Origin: Candidatus Oscillibacter excrementigallinarum | GTDB taxonomy: Bacteria > Bacillota > Clostridia > Oscillospirales > Oscillospiraceae | Direction of reading: 5' to 3' | Length of the DNA stretch: 35,595 nucleotides | Assembly: GCA_019118245.1 (NCBI GenBank) | Contig: DWZJ01000012.1 | Location: forward strand, 1 to 35,595 | Shown here: piece after piece, positions 6,382 through 14,689 of the stretch | Layout of the letters: every line of letters starts with the position of its first letter | Numbering within the stretch: the stretch's first letter is position 1 | Made by a program: the position numbers and the translations under genes | Notes under the pieces: generated by a model | Databases searched by the model: none | Seen by the model: only the letters and a program-made list of their open reading frames with translations | What the model was told of the DNA's origin: nothing

Positions 6382-7821
6382 TTACTTGGACCGCTTCAAG
6401 ACTTCCAGCATGAATCGCCACACCCGCTGGACGGAGGCGATGTCCATCCGCTCTCTAGGGGTGTGGATCTCCAGCAGGTCCGGGCCGATGGACACGCAGT
6501 CCAGGCCCGGCAGCTTGCCCGCCAGGATGCCGCACTCCACGCCAGCGTGGATGGCCTCGATCTGCGGCTCCCGGCCGTACTGCTCCCGGAACACCTCCGT
6601 CATCAGGTCCCGGAGGGGGGAGTCGGGCCGGTACTCCCAGGCGGGGTAGTCCCCGGAGATCTCCGCCGTGCCGCACAGCTGGGCCATCAGCGCTCGGAGG
6701 CGGCGGTGGAGCATCTCTTTCTGGCTGCCCACGCTGCTGCGGACGCAGAAGGTGGCCGTCAGGCAGTCCTCCGTCGTGGTGAGGACTCCCAAATTCAGAG
6801 AGGTCTGCACCAGGCCGGGGATGTCCATGCTCATGGCCTGGATGCCGTTTGGCAGGCAGGTCAGCAGACAGACCGCCCGCTCCGTGGACGCCTTGTCCAT
6901 GGGTGTCTCCGAGGCCGTGCAGGCCGTCACCTCCACCCGGAGGCCCGGATCCGCCGCGGCGTACTCCCGGGCCAGGTCAGCGGCCATCCGCTCCGCCGCC
7001 TGCCGGGCGGCGGTCTCGTCGGCGGCCACCACCCGGGCGGACGATCCCACGGGGATGGCGTTGTCCTTGCTGCCGCCCTGTGCCGTCACCAGCCGCAGCG
7101 CCGTCTCCTCTCCCATGGCCTGGAGCACCCGGCCCAGGACCACATTGGCGTTGGCCCGGCCCTTGTGGATCTCCGTGCCGGAGTGGCCGCCCGCAAGGCC
7201 GCCGATCCGCACCTCCAGGGCCGCGCCGTCCCAAGCCGCCCGGGTCACCGGCAGAACGCACCGGACCATGCTGCCGCCGGCGCAGCTGACGGTAAAGACG
7301 CCCTCTGTCTCGGAGTCCAGGTTCAGCAGCTTCCGGCCCCGGAGGGGGGAGACGTCCAGGGCCACCGCGCCCAGCATCCCGATCTCCTCCTCCGTGGTGA
7401 GGACCACCTCCAGCCGGGGATGGGGGATCGACGAGTCGTCCAGTATGGCCAGGGCCATGGCCACGGCGATGCCGTCATCGCCGCCCAGGGTGGTGCCCCG
7501 GGCCCGGACATAGCCTCCCTCCACGCAGAGGTCCAGGCCCTCCCTCGCCATATCCTTGGCGCAGTCCGGGTCCTGGGCGCACACCATGTCCATGTGGCCC
7601 TGGAGGATGATAGGCTCCGCTGCCTCGTAGCCGGGAGTTGCCTCCTGGATGAGGATGACGTTTCCCGCCTGGTCCTGGTAGTGCTCCAGTCCCCGCTCCC
7701 TGGCAAAGGCTACGCACCAATCGCTGACGGCCTGGCAGTTCCTCGAGCCGTGGGGAATGGCGCACAGTTCCTCAAAAAAACGGAACACCCCCTGGGGCTC
7801 CAGCTGTTCCAACACGCGCAT
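6382..7821 (-). CDS. pepD: Aminoacyl-histidine dipeptidase PepD (M20 family)
   Basis: A 479-aa cytosolic di-zinc dipeptidase of the PepD (carnosinase-like) branch of M20, normal length about 485. Metal and catalytic motifs are His76/Asp78 in QGHMDMV, Asp115 in LGGDDG and Glu144-146 in TTEEEIG; GGLAGGHSG and a C-terminal ECGILAGKLPG with the RERMDIASV signature follow. It cleaves Xaa-His and other unspecific dipeptides. The ATG at 7821 follows AAAGGAG by about 7 bases. It is monocistronic, with its own promoter and a hairpin terminator. Confidence 0.95.
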   Translation of the reverse strand: MRVLEQLEPQGVFRFFEELCAIPHGSRNCQAVSDWCVAFARERGLEHYQDQAGNVILIQEATPGYEAAEPIILQGHMDMVCAQDPDCAKDMAREGLDLCVEGGYVRARGTTLGGDDGIAVAMALAILDDSSIPHPRLEVVLTTEEEIGMLGAVALDVSPLRGRKLLNLDSETEGVFTVSCAGGSMVRCVLPVTRAAWDGAALEVRIGGLAGGHSGTEIHKGRANANVVLGRVLQAMGEETALRLVTAQGGSKDNAIPVGSSARVVAADETAARQAAERMAADLAREYAAADPGLRVEVTACTASETPMDKASTERAVCLLTCLPNGIQAMSMDIPGLVQTSLNLGVLTTTEDCLTATFCVRSSVGSQKEMLHRRLRALMAQLCGTAEISGDYPAWEYRPDSPLRDLMTEVFREQYGREPQIEAIHAGVECGILAGKLPGLDCVSIGPDLLEIHTPRERMDIASVQRVWRFMLEVLKRSK

Positions 7822-7878
7822 ACTTGCTCCTTTCCCGGCGGGCCGCGTCTCCGGCGCCGCCGACTGTTTCCGCCTTGT

Positions 7879-7907
7879 AGTATATCCCATCCCGGAGCAG
7901 TCCGCAA
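7879..7907 (-). promoter_or_regulatory. Promoter of pepD
   Basis: TTGCGG (7907-7902) and TATACT (7884-7879) on the minus strand with a 17-bp spacer, 57 bp upstream of the pepD start. Confidence 0.65.
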
Positions 7908-7920
7908 GGCGTACGGCGGA

Positions 7921-7961
7921 AAATGCGGAGCGCACCGGCCTTTCTGGCCGGTGCGCTCCGC
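7921..7961 (-). terminator. Terminator of the two-component operon
   Basis: A perfect 16-bp GC-rich stem (7946-7961 with 7925-7940) with a 5-base loop followed by ATTTTCC on the minus strand, 8 bases after the kinase stop. Confidence 0.88.
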
Positions 7962-7969
7962 GCGCTTCT

Positions 7970-10015
7970 TTAGGAGAGGATCCCGAACCGCAGGACCACC
8001 TTGAACAGGTCCCCGTCCACAGTCAGGTCCAATGTGCCCTTCTGGAGCTCCGTCAGGCTCTTGGCGATGGAGAGGCCTAGGCCGTTGCCCTCGCCGCCCC
8101 GGGCGGCGTCCCCCCGGACGAACCGCTCCAGCAGCTCCTCCGCCGGGATGTCCAGGGGTGCCCGGGAGGTGTTCTTGAAGGAGATCACCGCCTGGCCGTC
8201 CCGCTCCTCCAGGGTCAGGTACACCCGGGTGCCCCGCTGGGCGTACTTGCAGATGTTGTTCATCAGGTTGTCGAACACCCGCCACAGCCGCCGGCCATCC
8301 GCCAGGATGGTCACCGGAGCCTCCGGCTGCCGGGTCACCAGGTCCAGGCCCGCGTCCTTCAGCTTCTGCTCGTACTCCCCCGCCGCCTGGGTCAGCAGCA
8401 CGCCGGGCTGGCAGGGGGCCAGATCCACCTCCAGGTTGCCGGTGGAGGCCTTGGACGCCTCCACCAGGTCCTCGATCAGCCGCTTCAGCCGCTCCGACTG
8501 GCGGGTGAGGACGGCGGCGTACTCCGGGATCTTGTCGCTGTCCTTCGGCTCCTTGCCGATGAGGTCCGCGTAGTTGATGATGGAGGTCAGGGGCGTCTTG
8601 ATGTCGTGGGACACGTTGGTGATGAGCTCCGTCTTCATCCGCTCGCTGCGCATCCGCTGGTCCACCGCCGCCGCCATGCCCTGGGCGATGTGGTTCAGGT
8701 CCTCCCCGTGGGCCTTGAAGTCCAGCACCATCCGGCTGGTGTCCACCTGATAGCTCAGGTCCCCGGCGGCCAGGGCCCGGCCGCCCAGCAGCAGCTTCCG
8801 GCACATGAGGGCCACGGCCAGCACCGCCAGGAACAGCAGGAGCTTCTCAACCACCCACAGGAACGCCAAGACGCCCCAGCTCCAAAAGAAGCCCAAGCTG
8901 ACCAGAATCCCAAGTCCTTCCAGGATGCAGAGGCCCAGGAAGATCAGCACCGTCTTGCCCACCAGGGGAACGCCGCCCAGCAGGCCCGCCAGCCCGCGGC
9001 CAGCGGCCCGCAGTCCGCCGCCCAGCTTTCTCAGCACCTTCCAGGCCCAGCGGAGGGCCACATAGATGACGGTGTTCCGCCACCAGCCCCCCAGCTTGAG
9101 CCGCAGGGCCAGGGACATGCACCAGCCGGTGAAGATGCCCGCCAGGATGGCAGGGCCCAGCACCACAACCAGCACCACGCCAATGCCCCCGAAGTTGGCC
9201 TCCACCACCATCTGGATGCCCAAAAATAACACCAGGGCCACGGCCGCCGTCAGCAGGTCCAGGGGGATCTTCGTCCCCCAGCCGGGACGGACGCCCTCCA
9301 CGCCGGGACGGTGTCCGGCGGCGCACAGCAGGAACACGAAGCAGACCGCCACCAGCAGCGCCGCCGCGGCAATGATGGCGTAGATCCAGTAGCGTAGGGC
9401 GTAGGCCATGCCTGCCACCCAGTTGGCCAAAGCGTAGTCATCCTGGATGGGAAACGCGCTGTTCAGCACGAGTTGTACCGTATAGGCGTTCTCCACCGCG
9501 CCCATGCTGGGACGCTCCGGGTCCGCCCAGTCATAGGAAAACGAAAACTGCCAGGGGCTGTCCGCGTCGGTGTTGGCGCCGCTGCGCCAGATTTCTCCTT
9601 GCCCCTTGGCCTCCACCGCCGCGAAGGCGATGTTCCGTTCACCGCAGAACCACTCCGCCGCCTCCTGGTCCATCTGATAAGACAGATTCTCGCTGTCCCA
9701 GGTAACATAGCTTGCCAGTGTGTACCCATCCCCCCGGGCGATGCCGGAGAAGATCTCATGCTTGAATGTTGTCTCACTGGTGCCGTAAATACCGGTGTCA
9801 TACAGCAGCAATGCCCCCAAAATGCCGCCGGCGGTGACGGCGGTCATCACCAGCAGCAGCAGAAAGGCCGCGACCTTGGCCGCCGTGCGCTCGGTCAGCT
9901 TCGTCTTCCGCCGGGGAGGCTCCGCTTCCGGCGGGGCGTCCTCCCCCACCACCGCCTGGGCGATCTCCTGCTTGATGTCCTGTTCCATATTTCCATTGAC
10001 GAAAACCGCTTTCAT
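7970..10015 (-). CDS. Membrane sensor histidine kinase
   Basis: 681 aa. Cytoplasmic tail 1-45, first membrane helix about 47-72, an extracytoplasmic sensor region about 75-205, then further hydrophobic stretches near 208-233, 252-272, 278-305, 353-378 and 384-405. A linker (GDLSYQVD, HAMP-like) leads to the HisKA domain with the phospho-acceptor His470 in SHDIKTP. The ATPase domain has NLMNNICKYA (N box) and GNGLGLSIAK (G2 box). Its ATG overlaps the stop of the response regulator gene (ATGA at 10015-10012), so the two are coupled partners. The multi-helix middle region is unusual; the signal is unknown and no obvious target transporter is adjacent. An upstream in-frame extension would overlap the regulator gene. 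Confidence 0.93.
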   Translation of the reverse strand: MKAVFVNGNMEQDIKQEIAQAVVGEDAPPEAEPPRRKTKLTERTAAKVAAFLLLLVMTAVTAGGILGALLLYDTGIYGTSETTFKHEIFSGIARGDGYTLASYVTWDSENLSYQMDQEAAEWFCGERNIAFAAVEAKGQGEIWRSGANTDADSPWQFSFSYDWADPERPSMGAVENAYTVQLVLNSAFPIQDDYALANWVAGMAYALRYWIYAIIAAAALLVAVCFVFLLCAAGHRPGVEGVRPGWGTKIPLDLLTAAVALVLFLGIQMVVEANFGGIGVVLVVVLGPAILAGIFTGWCMSLALRLKLGGWWRNTVIYVALRWAWKVLRKLGGGLRAAGRGLAGLLGGVPLVGKTVLIFLGLCILEGLGILVSLGFFWSWGVLAFLWVVEKLLLFLAVLAVALMCRKLLLGGRALAAGDLSYQVDTSRMVLDFKAHGEDLNHIAQGMAAAVDQRMRSERMKTELITNVSHDIKTPLTSIINYADLIGKEPKDSDKIPEYAAVLTRQSERLKRLIEDLVEASKASTGNLEVDLAPCQPGVLLTQAAGEYEQKLKDAGLDLVTRQPEAPVTILADGRRLWRVFDNLMNNICKYAQRGTRVYLTLEERDGQAVISFKNTSRAPLDIPAEELLERFVRGDAARGGEGNGLGLSIAKSLTELQKGTLDLTVDGDLFKVVLRFGILS

Positions 10016-10710
10016 GTTCCCATCCCCTTTTCCAGTTTGTACCCCTGGCCCCAGACCACTTTCAGGTACCGGGGCTCCGCGGGGTCGATCTCCAATTTCT
10101 CCCGCAGGTGGCGGATGTGGACCGCCACCGTGTTCTCGCTGCCGAAGGGGGCGTCCTTCCACACCTTGCGGTAGATTTCCTTGGGGGAGAACACCTGTCC
10201 CGGGTGCTCCAGCAGCAGCTTCAAAATGTCGTACTCCGTGGGGGTCAGGGGCACCGGGTCCCCGTCCAGGGTGACGGCCTTCTCCCGGTCGTCCATCTGG
10301 ATGCCGCCCAGGGCCAGCACCTCCGGCCGGAGGTTCCCGCTCCCCAGCTGGAAGTACCGCCGCAGCTGGCTGCGGACCCGGGCCGCCACCTCCACCGGGT
10401 TGAAGGGCTTGGTGACGTAGTCGTCCGCCCCCACGTTCAGTCCCAGGATCTTGTCCGTGTCCTCGCTCTTGGCGGTCAGCAGGATCACCGGCACGTTGCT
10501 CACCTGCCGGAGCTTCGCCAAGGCGGTGATGCCGTCCATCTCCGGCATCATGATGTCCAGCAGCACCAGGTGGATGTCCTCCCGCTCCAGGACGTCCAGG
10601 GCCTCCTGGCCGGTGTGGGCCTCAAACAGGGTATAGCCGGGGTCGGCCAGATAGATCTTCAGGGCGTTGACGATGTCCCGCTCGTCGTCGCAGATCAGAA
10701 TGTTGTACAT
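10012..10710 (-). CDS. OmpR/PhoB-family response regulator
   Basis: 232 aa. The receiver domain has acidic Asp8-Asp9, phospho-acceptor Asp52 in LVLLDIMMPEMDG and Lys101 in VTKPF. The C-terminal winged helix (about 130-230) has EYDILKLLLEHPGQVFS, the recognition helix around NTVAVHIRHLREKL and the GQGYKLE end. AGGAGGG lies a few bases before the ATG. It is the first gene of the operon with the kinase, overlapping it by four bases. It resembles VanR/PhoP-type regulators of cell-envelope responses, but the regulon cannot be told from the window. Confidence 0.95.
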   Translation of the reverse strand: MYNILICDDERDIVNALKIYLADPGYTLFEAHTGQEALDVLEREDIHLVLLDIMMPEMDGITALAKLRQVSNVPVILLTAKSEDTDKILGLNVGADDYVTKPFNPVEVAARVRSQLRRYFQLGSGNLRPEVLALGGIQMDDREKAVTLDGDPVPLTPTEYDILKLLLEHPGQVFSPKEIYRKVWKDAPFGSENTVAVHIRHLREKLEIDPAEPRYLKVVWGQGYKLEKGMGT

Positions 10711-10859
10711 GGGGCTCCCTCCTTGGTGTCTATGATAAGGAAAAGCGGTTTAATAAAAAACCGGGAAAATGTTTAAGATTTTATGAAGGCCGTCGGCCAT
10801 CTCTCCATAATACCCTAAAGGCGGCCGCCGGGCAACCGGAAATCTCCGGCCGGGGCACA

Positions 10860-10897
10860 AAGCAGGCCGCCCAGCGGGAACTCCCGCCGGGCGGCCT
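10860..10897 (-). terminator. Terminator of the desulfidase gene
   Basis: A 16-bp near-perfect GC-rich stem (10882-10897 with 10864-10879, one G-U pair) with a 2-base loop, followed by GCTTTG on the minus strand, 28 bases after the stop at 10926. The U-tract is short. Confidence 0.75.
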
Positions 10898-10925
10898 TGC
10901 TCAGTCTGTTTTGTTTTGTCCGCGC

Positions 10926-12209
10926 TTACGCCTGGGCGTCCTTCTTCATCATGATGTCCAGGATGGTCTTGTCGGTCTGCACCATGCCGGGGGTGCTGAC
11001 CTGGCCCATGTTGCGGATGGCCTGCTCCGGCGTGGCGCCGCAGATGCCGTCCGTGGCCTGGAGGACCACGTCGCTCATGGCCAGCTGGGCGCACATGATG
11101 GCGGCGTTGGTGGCGGTGGCCAGCTTCAGGGCGCAGCCGATCTTGCCGCCGTCGCAGATCATGCCGGTGAGGTTGCCGCTCATGTTGATGATGGCCTTGC
11201 CGATCTGCTCGTCGCTGCCGCCCATCAGCCACACCATGGCGGCGGCCGCGGCGGTGGCGGCGGAGACGCCGCACCCGCAGGTGGCGGACAGCTTGCCGGT
11301 GAAGATCTTGATATACACGTTCAGGGTGTGGGAGAAGGCCAGTGCCTTTTCCAGCTGCTCCTTGGAGGAGCCCAGGTGCTTGGCCAGCTCCACCACGGGA
11401 ATGATGGCGGTGATGCCGTGGTTGCCGCTGCCGGCGCTGCTCATGACGGCGTAGGGGCAGCCGCTCATGCGGCCCTCGGCGCTGCTGGCCACCCGCAGCA
11501 TGGTCTCGGCGGCGAAGCCCTGGCCCAGCAGGTCTGCCTTCTTCAGGGCGGTGGCGATGCCCACGCCCAGGGTGTGCTCCAGGCCGAAGTCCGCCAGCTT
11601 CTCATTCATGTCCATGCCGTCCAGCATGAAGGACAGATCCGCCTCGCCGCACTGGTCCACCAGGGCGCGGATCTCCGCCACGGTCATGGGGGCCAGCCGC
11701 TCGTGGAGCTCGTCCTGGCCGCCGGCCACATACTCCTTCTTCACCAGCACGTCGTTGTTCCGCACCGTGAGGATGATGTTGGAGTGGGTGCCCCGGATCT
11801 CGCTGATGCCGATGCCGGCGGTGGTGATGACCTCCGCCCGGGCGTACAGCTGGGTCTCATCCTGCTTGATCATCACCACGACATGACGGTCCTCCACCAG
11901 CTGGATGGCCGCGTCGCTGACCTCCGGGGTGATGTCCTCCAGCAGCTGGAGGCTCTTGTCCGGGTTCCGCAGGCAGGCGCCCAGGGCGGCGGCGTACTTC
12001 AGTCCCACCCGGGAGAAGCCGGGGATGCCCACGCTCATGCCGTTCTTATAGATGCCGGGGTTGACCTCAACCTTGACGGAGACGATGTCGCCGCCGATGG
12101 CGTGGCTGGCGTCGGCGGTGGCCAGGGCCACGCACACGGGCTCCGTGCAGCCCAGGGCGGGGACCACCTCCTGGTGCAGCAGGGTCAGCAGTTCTTCTTT
12201 CGTGATCAT
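10926..12209 (-). CDS. L-cysteine desulfidase / serine dehydratase alpha-family protein (CyuA/YhaM-like)
   Basis: 427 aa, full length for the SDH-alpha (PF03313) UPF0597/CyuA branch. These Fe-S enzymes release H2S, ammonia and pyruvate from L-cysteine; E. coli CyuA and clostridial CdsB are examples. Cysteines fit for an Fe-S cluster are Cys21 (LGCTEP), Cys311/Cys313 (ATCGCGVS), Cys352 (MICDGGK) and Cys359. [17 protein letters not shown] (250-266) is another family hallmark. AAAGGAG precedes the ATG. It diverges from a sigma-54 activator gene and has a near-perfect sigma-54 promoter, which supports substrate-induced cysteine or serine degradation. Choice between cysteine and serine is inference from family and neighbours. 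Confidence 0.87.
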   Translation of the reverse strand: MITKEELLTLLHQEVVPALGCTEPVCVALATADASHAIGGDIVSVKVEVNPGIYKNGMSVGIPGFSRVGLKYAAALGACLRNPDKSLQLLEDITPEVSDAAIQLVEDRHVVVMIKQDETQLYARAEVITTAGIGISEIRGTHSNIILTVRNNDVLVKKEYVAGGQDELHERLAPMTVAEIRALVDQCGEADLSFMLDGMDMNEKLADFGLEHTLGVGIATALKKADLLGQGFAAETMLRVASSAEGRMSGCPYAVMSSAGSGNHGITAIIPVVELAKHLGSSKEQLEKALAFSHTLNVYIKIFTGKLSATCGCGVSAATAAAAAMVWLMGGSDEQIGKAIINMSGNLTGMICDGGKIGCALKLATATNAAIMCAQLAMSDVVLQATDGICGATPEQAIRNMGQVSTPGMVQTDKTILDIMMKKDAQA

Positions 12210-12278
12210 ATGAGAAGCTCCTTTCTGTATCGAGACAAATCTCCATTGGCCCACAACCTATTCGACTGGATAAGTTAA

Positions 12279-12293
12279 GCAAATCCCATGCCA
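12279..12293 (-). promoter_or_regulatory. Sigma-54 (-24/-12) promoter of the desulfidase gene
   Basis: The minus strand reads TGGCAT-N5-TTGC (12293-12279), followed by T; the consensus is TGGCAC-N5-TTGC(A/T), so only the last base of the -24 box differs. GG and GC are 10 bases apart as required. Transcription should start about 12 bases downstream of GC, leaving a leader of about 60 nt. A sigma-54 activator gene lies directly upstream. Confidence 0.85.
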
Positions 12294-12376
12294 ACTCTAT
12301 TTTGCCGGACCGGGCCTGAAAAATCAAGTGCTCCCCCTTGCAAATCTGTTGGAACTATGCAAAAATGGTCAAAGTA

Positions 12377-12389
12377 ACTGGTTAATTGG
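12377..12389. promoter_or_regulatory. Candidate activator (UAS) site upstream of the desulfidase promoter
   Basis: ACTGGTTAATTGG matches the motif ACTGGTCAACTGG at 14436-14448 in 11 of 13 positions. It lies about 85 bp upstream of the -24 box, a usual enhancer distance, and abuts the ribosome binding site of the activator gene, which would also allow autoregulation. A related TGGTCAA lies at 12366-12372. The function is inferred from position and recurrence only. Confidence 0.45.
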
Positions 12390-12401
12390 GAGGCGTGGTA
12401 C

Positions 12402-14468
12402 GTGGAAAAAAAGAAGATCTCCATCATCGCACTGGACCCCCGGGCCGCCCGGTCCTATGGCCGGGACGTGGAGGGCCTGTTCGGGGACGTGGCGGATATC
12501 TCCGTGTTCTCCGTGCGGGACGGGTCCGCCATGGGGGTGCTGCCCCACGCGGACCTGTTCGTGGCGTCCACGGACGCCTTCGGCTCCCCGGAGGAGCTGG
12601 CCCGCCACGTGCCCATCGACAGCCAGACCATGGCCATTGAGGTTTCCTTCCGCTGGCGGGAGCTGCGGCGGCTGAAGGAGCTGCCCGCCGGCAGCCGGGT
12701 GCTGTTCGTCAACATGACGGAGACCATGGCCCGGGAGGCCATCGCCCAGCTGGAGCAGTTCGGCATCACCCAGGTCCGCTGGATCCCCTTCTCCCCTGGA
12801 GCGGAGCTGCCGGCGGACGTCCATATCGCCGTGACGCCGGACGAGATGCGGTATGTGCCGGAGGAGATCGAGACCAAGATCGACATCGGCCAGCGGGCCT
12901 GCACCTCCGGCATGATGATCGAGATCGCCCTGCGGCTGGGACTGGAGCACCTGCTGGAGACGGAGAAGTTCCAGACCTATTTCCAATCCATCGCCACCAG
13001 CAACTACAGCTTTGACCAGATGTTTGCCCGGTCCATCCGGCTGGAGAGCCAGTTCCATATTTTAATGGAGACGCTGGAGGACGGCGTGGTGGGCGTCAAC
13101 GAAAAGGGCGAGGTCTTTGCCTGCAACCGCCACGCGGAGGAGATCACCCGCACCAGCGCCGACCTGGTGATGGGCAAGCCCGCCTCCCAGGTGTTTCCCT
13201 ATCTGCCCTTCTCCAAGTGTCTGCAGGAGCGGGAGCGGCTGCCGGTGAAGATCATCCGCCTCAACGGCGTCAACGTCAGCGCGGAGGTGGTGCCGGTGAT
13301 GCGGCAGAGCGCCTGCATCGGCGCCTTTGCCATCCTCCAGCGGTTCAACGACGTGGAGGCTCGGCAGAGCCAGCTGCGGGGCCAGCTGCTGCACAAGGGG
13401 TACCGGGCCAAATACGGCTTTGAGGACGTCATCGGGGAGTCGGAGGCCATCCAGCGGACCAAGGACGTGCTGCGGCGGATGGCCGCCAGTGAGAGCCCCA
13501 TCCTGCTGATCGGCGAGACCGGCACCGGCAAGGAGCTGTTCGCCCACGCGGTCCACCGGGCCTCCCGCAGGAAGGACGGGCCCTTTGTGGCCATCAATGT
13601 GGCGGCCTTCCCGGAAAACCTGCTGGAGAGCGAGCTATTCGGCTATGAGGAGGGGGCCTTCACCGGCGCCAAAAAGGGCGGCCGGCTGGGCCTGTTCGAG
13701 ATCTCCCACAGGGGCACGCTGTTTTTGGACGAGGTGGAGGGCATGAGCCTGTCCCTCCAGGTGAAGCTGCTGCGGGTGCTCCAGGAGCGGGAGATCATGC
13801 GGGTGGGCGGCACCTCCATCATCCCCATCGACGTGCGGATCGTGGCCGCCACCAACGAATCCCTGGAGCGAAAGGTGGCGGAGGGCACCTTCCGCCGGGA
13901 CCTCTACTATCGTCTGTGCACCCTGCCCATCGTCATCCCGCCCCTGTCGGAGCGGGGAGACGACCTCTTTTTGATCCTGGAGCAGTTCCAAAAGGAGCTG
14001 GGCGGCAGCTTCCGGCTGTCGCCCCAGGTGCGGGACTTTCTGAAGGGCTACGCCTGGCCCGGCAACATCCGGGAGCTGCGGAACGTGGTGGAGTATTTCC
14101 TTTACACCGGCCACGACCCCATCACCACGGAGGACCTGCCCCCCACGGTGCTCCATCAGATGCCCCATCCGGCCATTCGCAGGCCGCCGGAGGCATCGCC
14201 CCAGCCCCCCTCTGATGTGTTCCGCTTCGTGCTGGAGCAGCTGTATCAGGCGTCGGAGGCCCGGCAGCCCATCGGCCGGGACCGGCTGCTGGAGCTGGCC
14301 CACGAGGCCTTCCTCCCCACCTCCCAGCAGGAGATCCGGAGCATCCTGGCCCGCATGGCCCAGCAGGGGCTGGTCCGGGTCAGCCGGGGCCGGGGCGGCA
14401 GCCAGCTGACCCCGGAAGGGCGGCGGCTGTATGAAACTGGTCAACTGGCCTCAATAAATAACCAATAA
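12402..14468 (+). CDS. Sigma-54-dependent enhancer-binding transcriptional activator
   Basis: 688 aa, starting at GTG 12402 with TGGGAGG 8 bases upstream. Residues 1-~200 form a PrpR-N-like sensory region of unknown ligand. A PAS domain follows (about 222-330: [25 protein letters not shown]). The AAA+ domain (about 345-580) has Walker A GETGTGKE at 371-378, the sigma-54 contact loop GAFTGA at 418-423 and Walker B Asp443-Glu444. Instead of the usual Fis-type helix-turn-helix, the C-terminus (about 606-683) looks like a winged helix. Its neighbours on both sides have sigma-54 promoters, so it is the likely activator of both; in C. difficile a comparable activator (CdsR) controls the cysteine desulfidase CdsB, which is a precedent and not a proof of orthology. 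Confidence 0.93.
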   Translation: MEKKKISIIALDPRAARSYGRDVEGLFGDVADISVFSVRDGSAMGVLPHADLFVASTDAFGSPEELARHVPIDSQTMAIEVSFRWRELRRLKELPAGSRVLFVNMTETMAREAIAQLEQFGITQVRWIPFSPGAELPADVHIAVTPDEMRYVPEEIETKIDIGQRACTSGMMIEIALRLGLEHLLETEKFQTYFQSIATSNYSFDQMFARSIRLESQFHILMETLEDGVVGVNEKGEVFACNRHAEEITRTSADLVMGKPASQVFPYLPFSKCLQERERLPVKIIRLNGVNVSAEVVPVMRQSACIGAFAILQRFNDVEARQSQLRGQLLHKGYRAKYGFEDVIGESEAIQRTKDVLRRMAASESPILLIGETGTGKELFAHAVHRASRRKDGPFVAINVAAFPENLLESELFGYEEGAFTGAKKGGRLGLFEISHRGTLFLDEVEGMSLSLQVKLLRVLQEREIMRVGGTSIIPIDVRIVAATNESLERKVAEGTFRRDLYYRLCTLPIVIPPLSERGDDLFLILEQFQKELGGSFRLSPQVRDFLKGYAWPGNIRELRNVVEYFLYTGHDPITTEDLPPTVLHQMPHPAIRRPPEASPQPPSDVFRFVLEQLYQASEARQPIGRDRLLELAHEAFLPTSQQEIRSILARMAQQGLVRVSRGRGGSQLTPEGRRLYETGQLASINNQ

Positions 14469-14476
14469 AACCAATT
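14436..14476. promoter_or_regulatory. Candidate UAS cluster upstream of the lyase operon
   Basis: ACTGGTCAACTGG at 14436-14448 is two direct ACTGG half-sites; ACCAATAAAACCAATT at 14461-14476 is a similar pair in the opposite orientation. The first pair lies within the last codons of the activator gene, about 180 bp upstream of the -24 box at 14629. The same motif occurs upstream of the desulfidase promoter at 12377-12389. Confidence 0.42.
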
Positions 14477-14515
14477 GTTGTTAAAAAACGTGTACCGTGC
14501 CACGGTGCGGTCCCG

Positions 14516-14558
14516 CCGGGCGGCTTTGGCGAATCGCCAAAACCACCCGGTCCTTTTT
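14516..14558 (+). terminator. Terminator of the activator gene
   Basis: An imperfect GC-rich hairpin (arms 14516-14531 and 14535-14550 with two mismatches) is followed by TCCTTTTTT. It lies between the activator and the sigma-54 promoter of the next operon, isolating the two. Confidence 0.75.
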
Positions 14559-14628
14559 TGTAGGAACCTCTGAACCTGTCGGCTCTTTCCGGTATTTTCT
14601 GAGATGGTCGAGAGGAAGCTGCAATTTT

Positions 14629-14643
14629 TGGCACAATTTTTGC
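14629..14643 (+). promoter_or_regulatory. Sigma-54 (-24/-12) promoter of the lyase-symporter-RidA operon
   Basis: TGGCAC-N5-TTGC, followed by T, is a perfect consensus with the correct 10-base GG-GC spacing. It is 47 bp before the lyase start, so the leader would be about 35 nt. A TATAAT-like TATAATA at 14644-14650 just downstream lacks a -35 at a proper distance. Confidence 0.93.
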
Positions 14644-14689
14644 TATAATAACAGGGCATCAGCGCACATGATCACTGTAGAAAGGAAGG

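Noticed and set aside
12300-12401. A third sigma-54 promoter driving the activator gene itself.
   Set aside because: TTGC at 12349-12352 and TTGG at 12359-12362 do not have the GG-N10-GC spacing; no proper -24/-12 pair on the plus strand.
14644-14650. Sigma-A promoter with TATAATA for the lyase operon.
   Set aside because: No -35 element at 16-18 bp; the perfect -24/-12 element covers that place.
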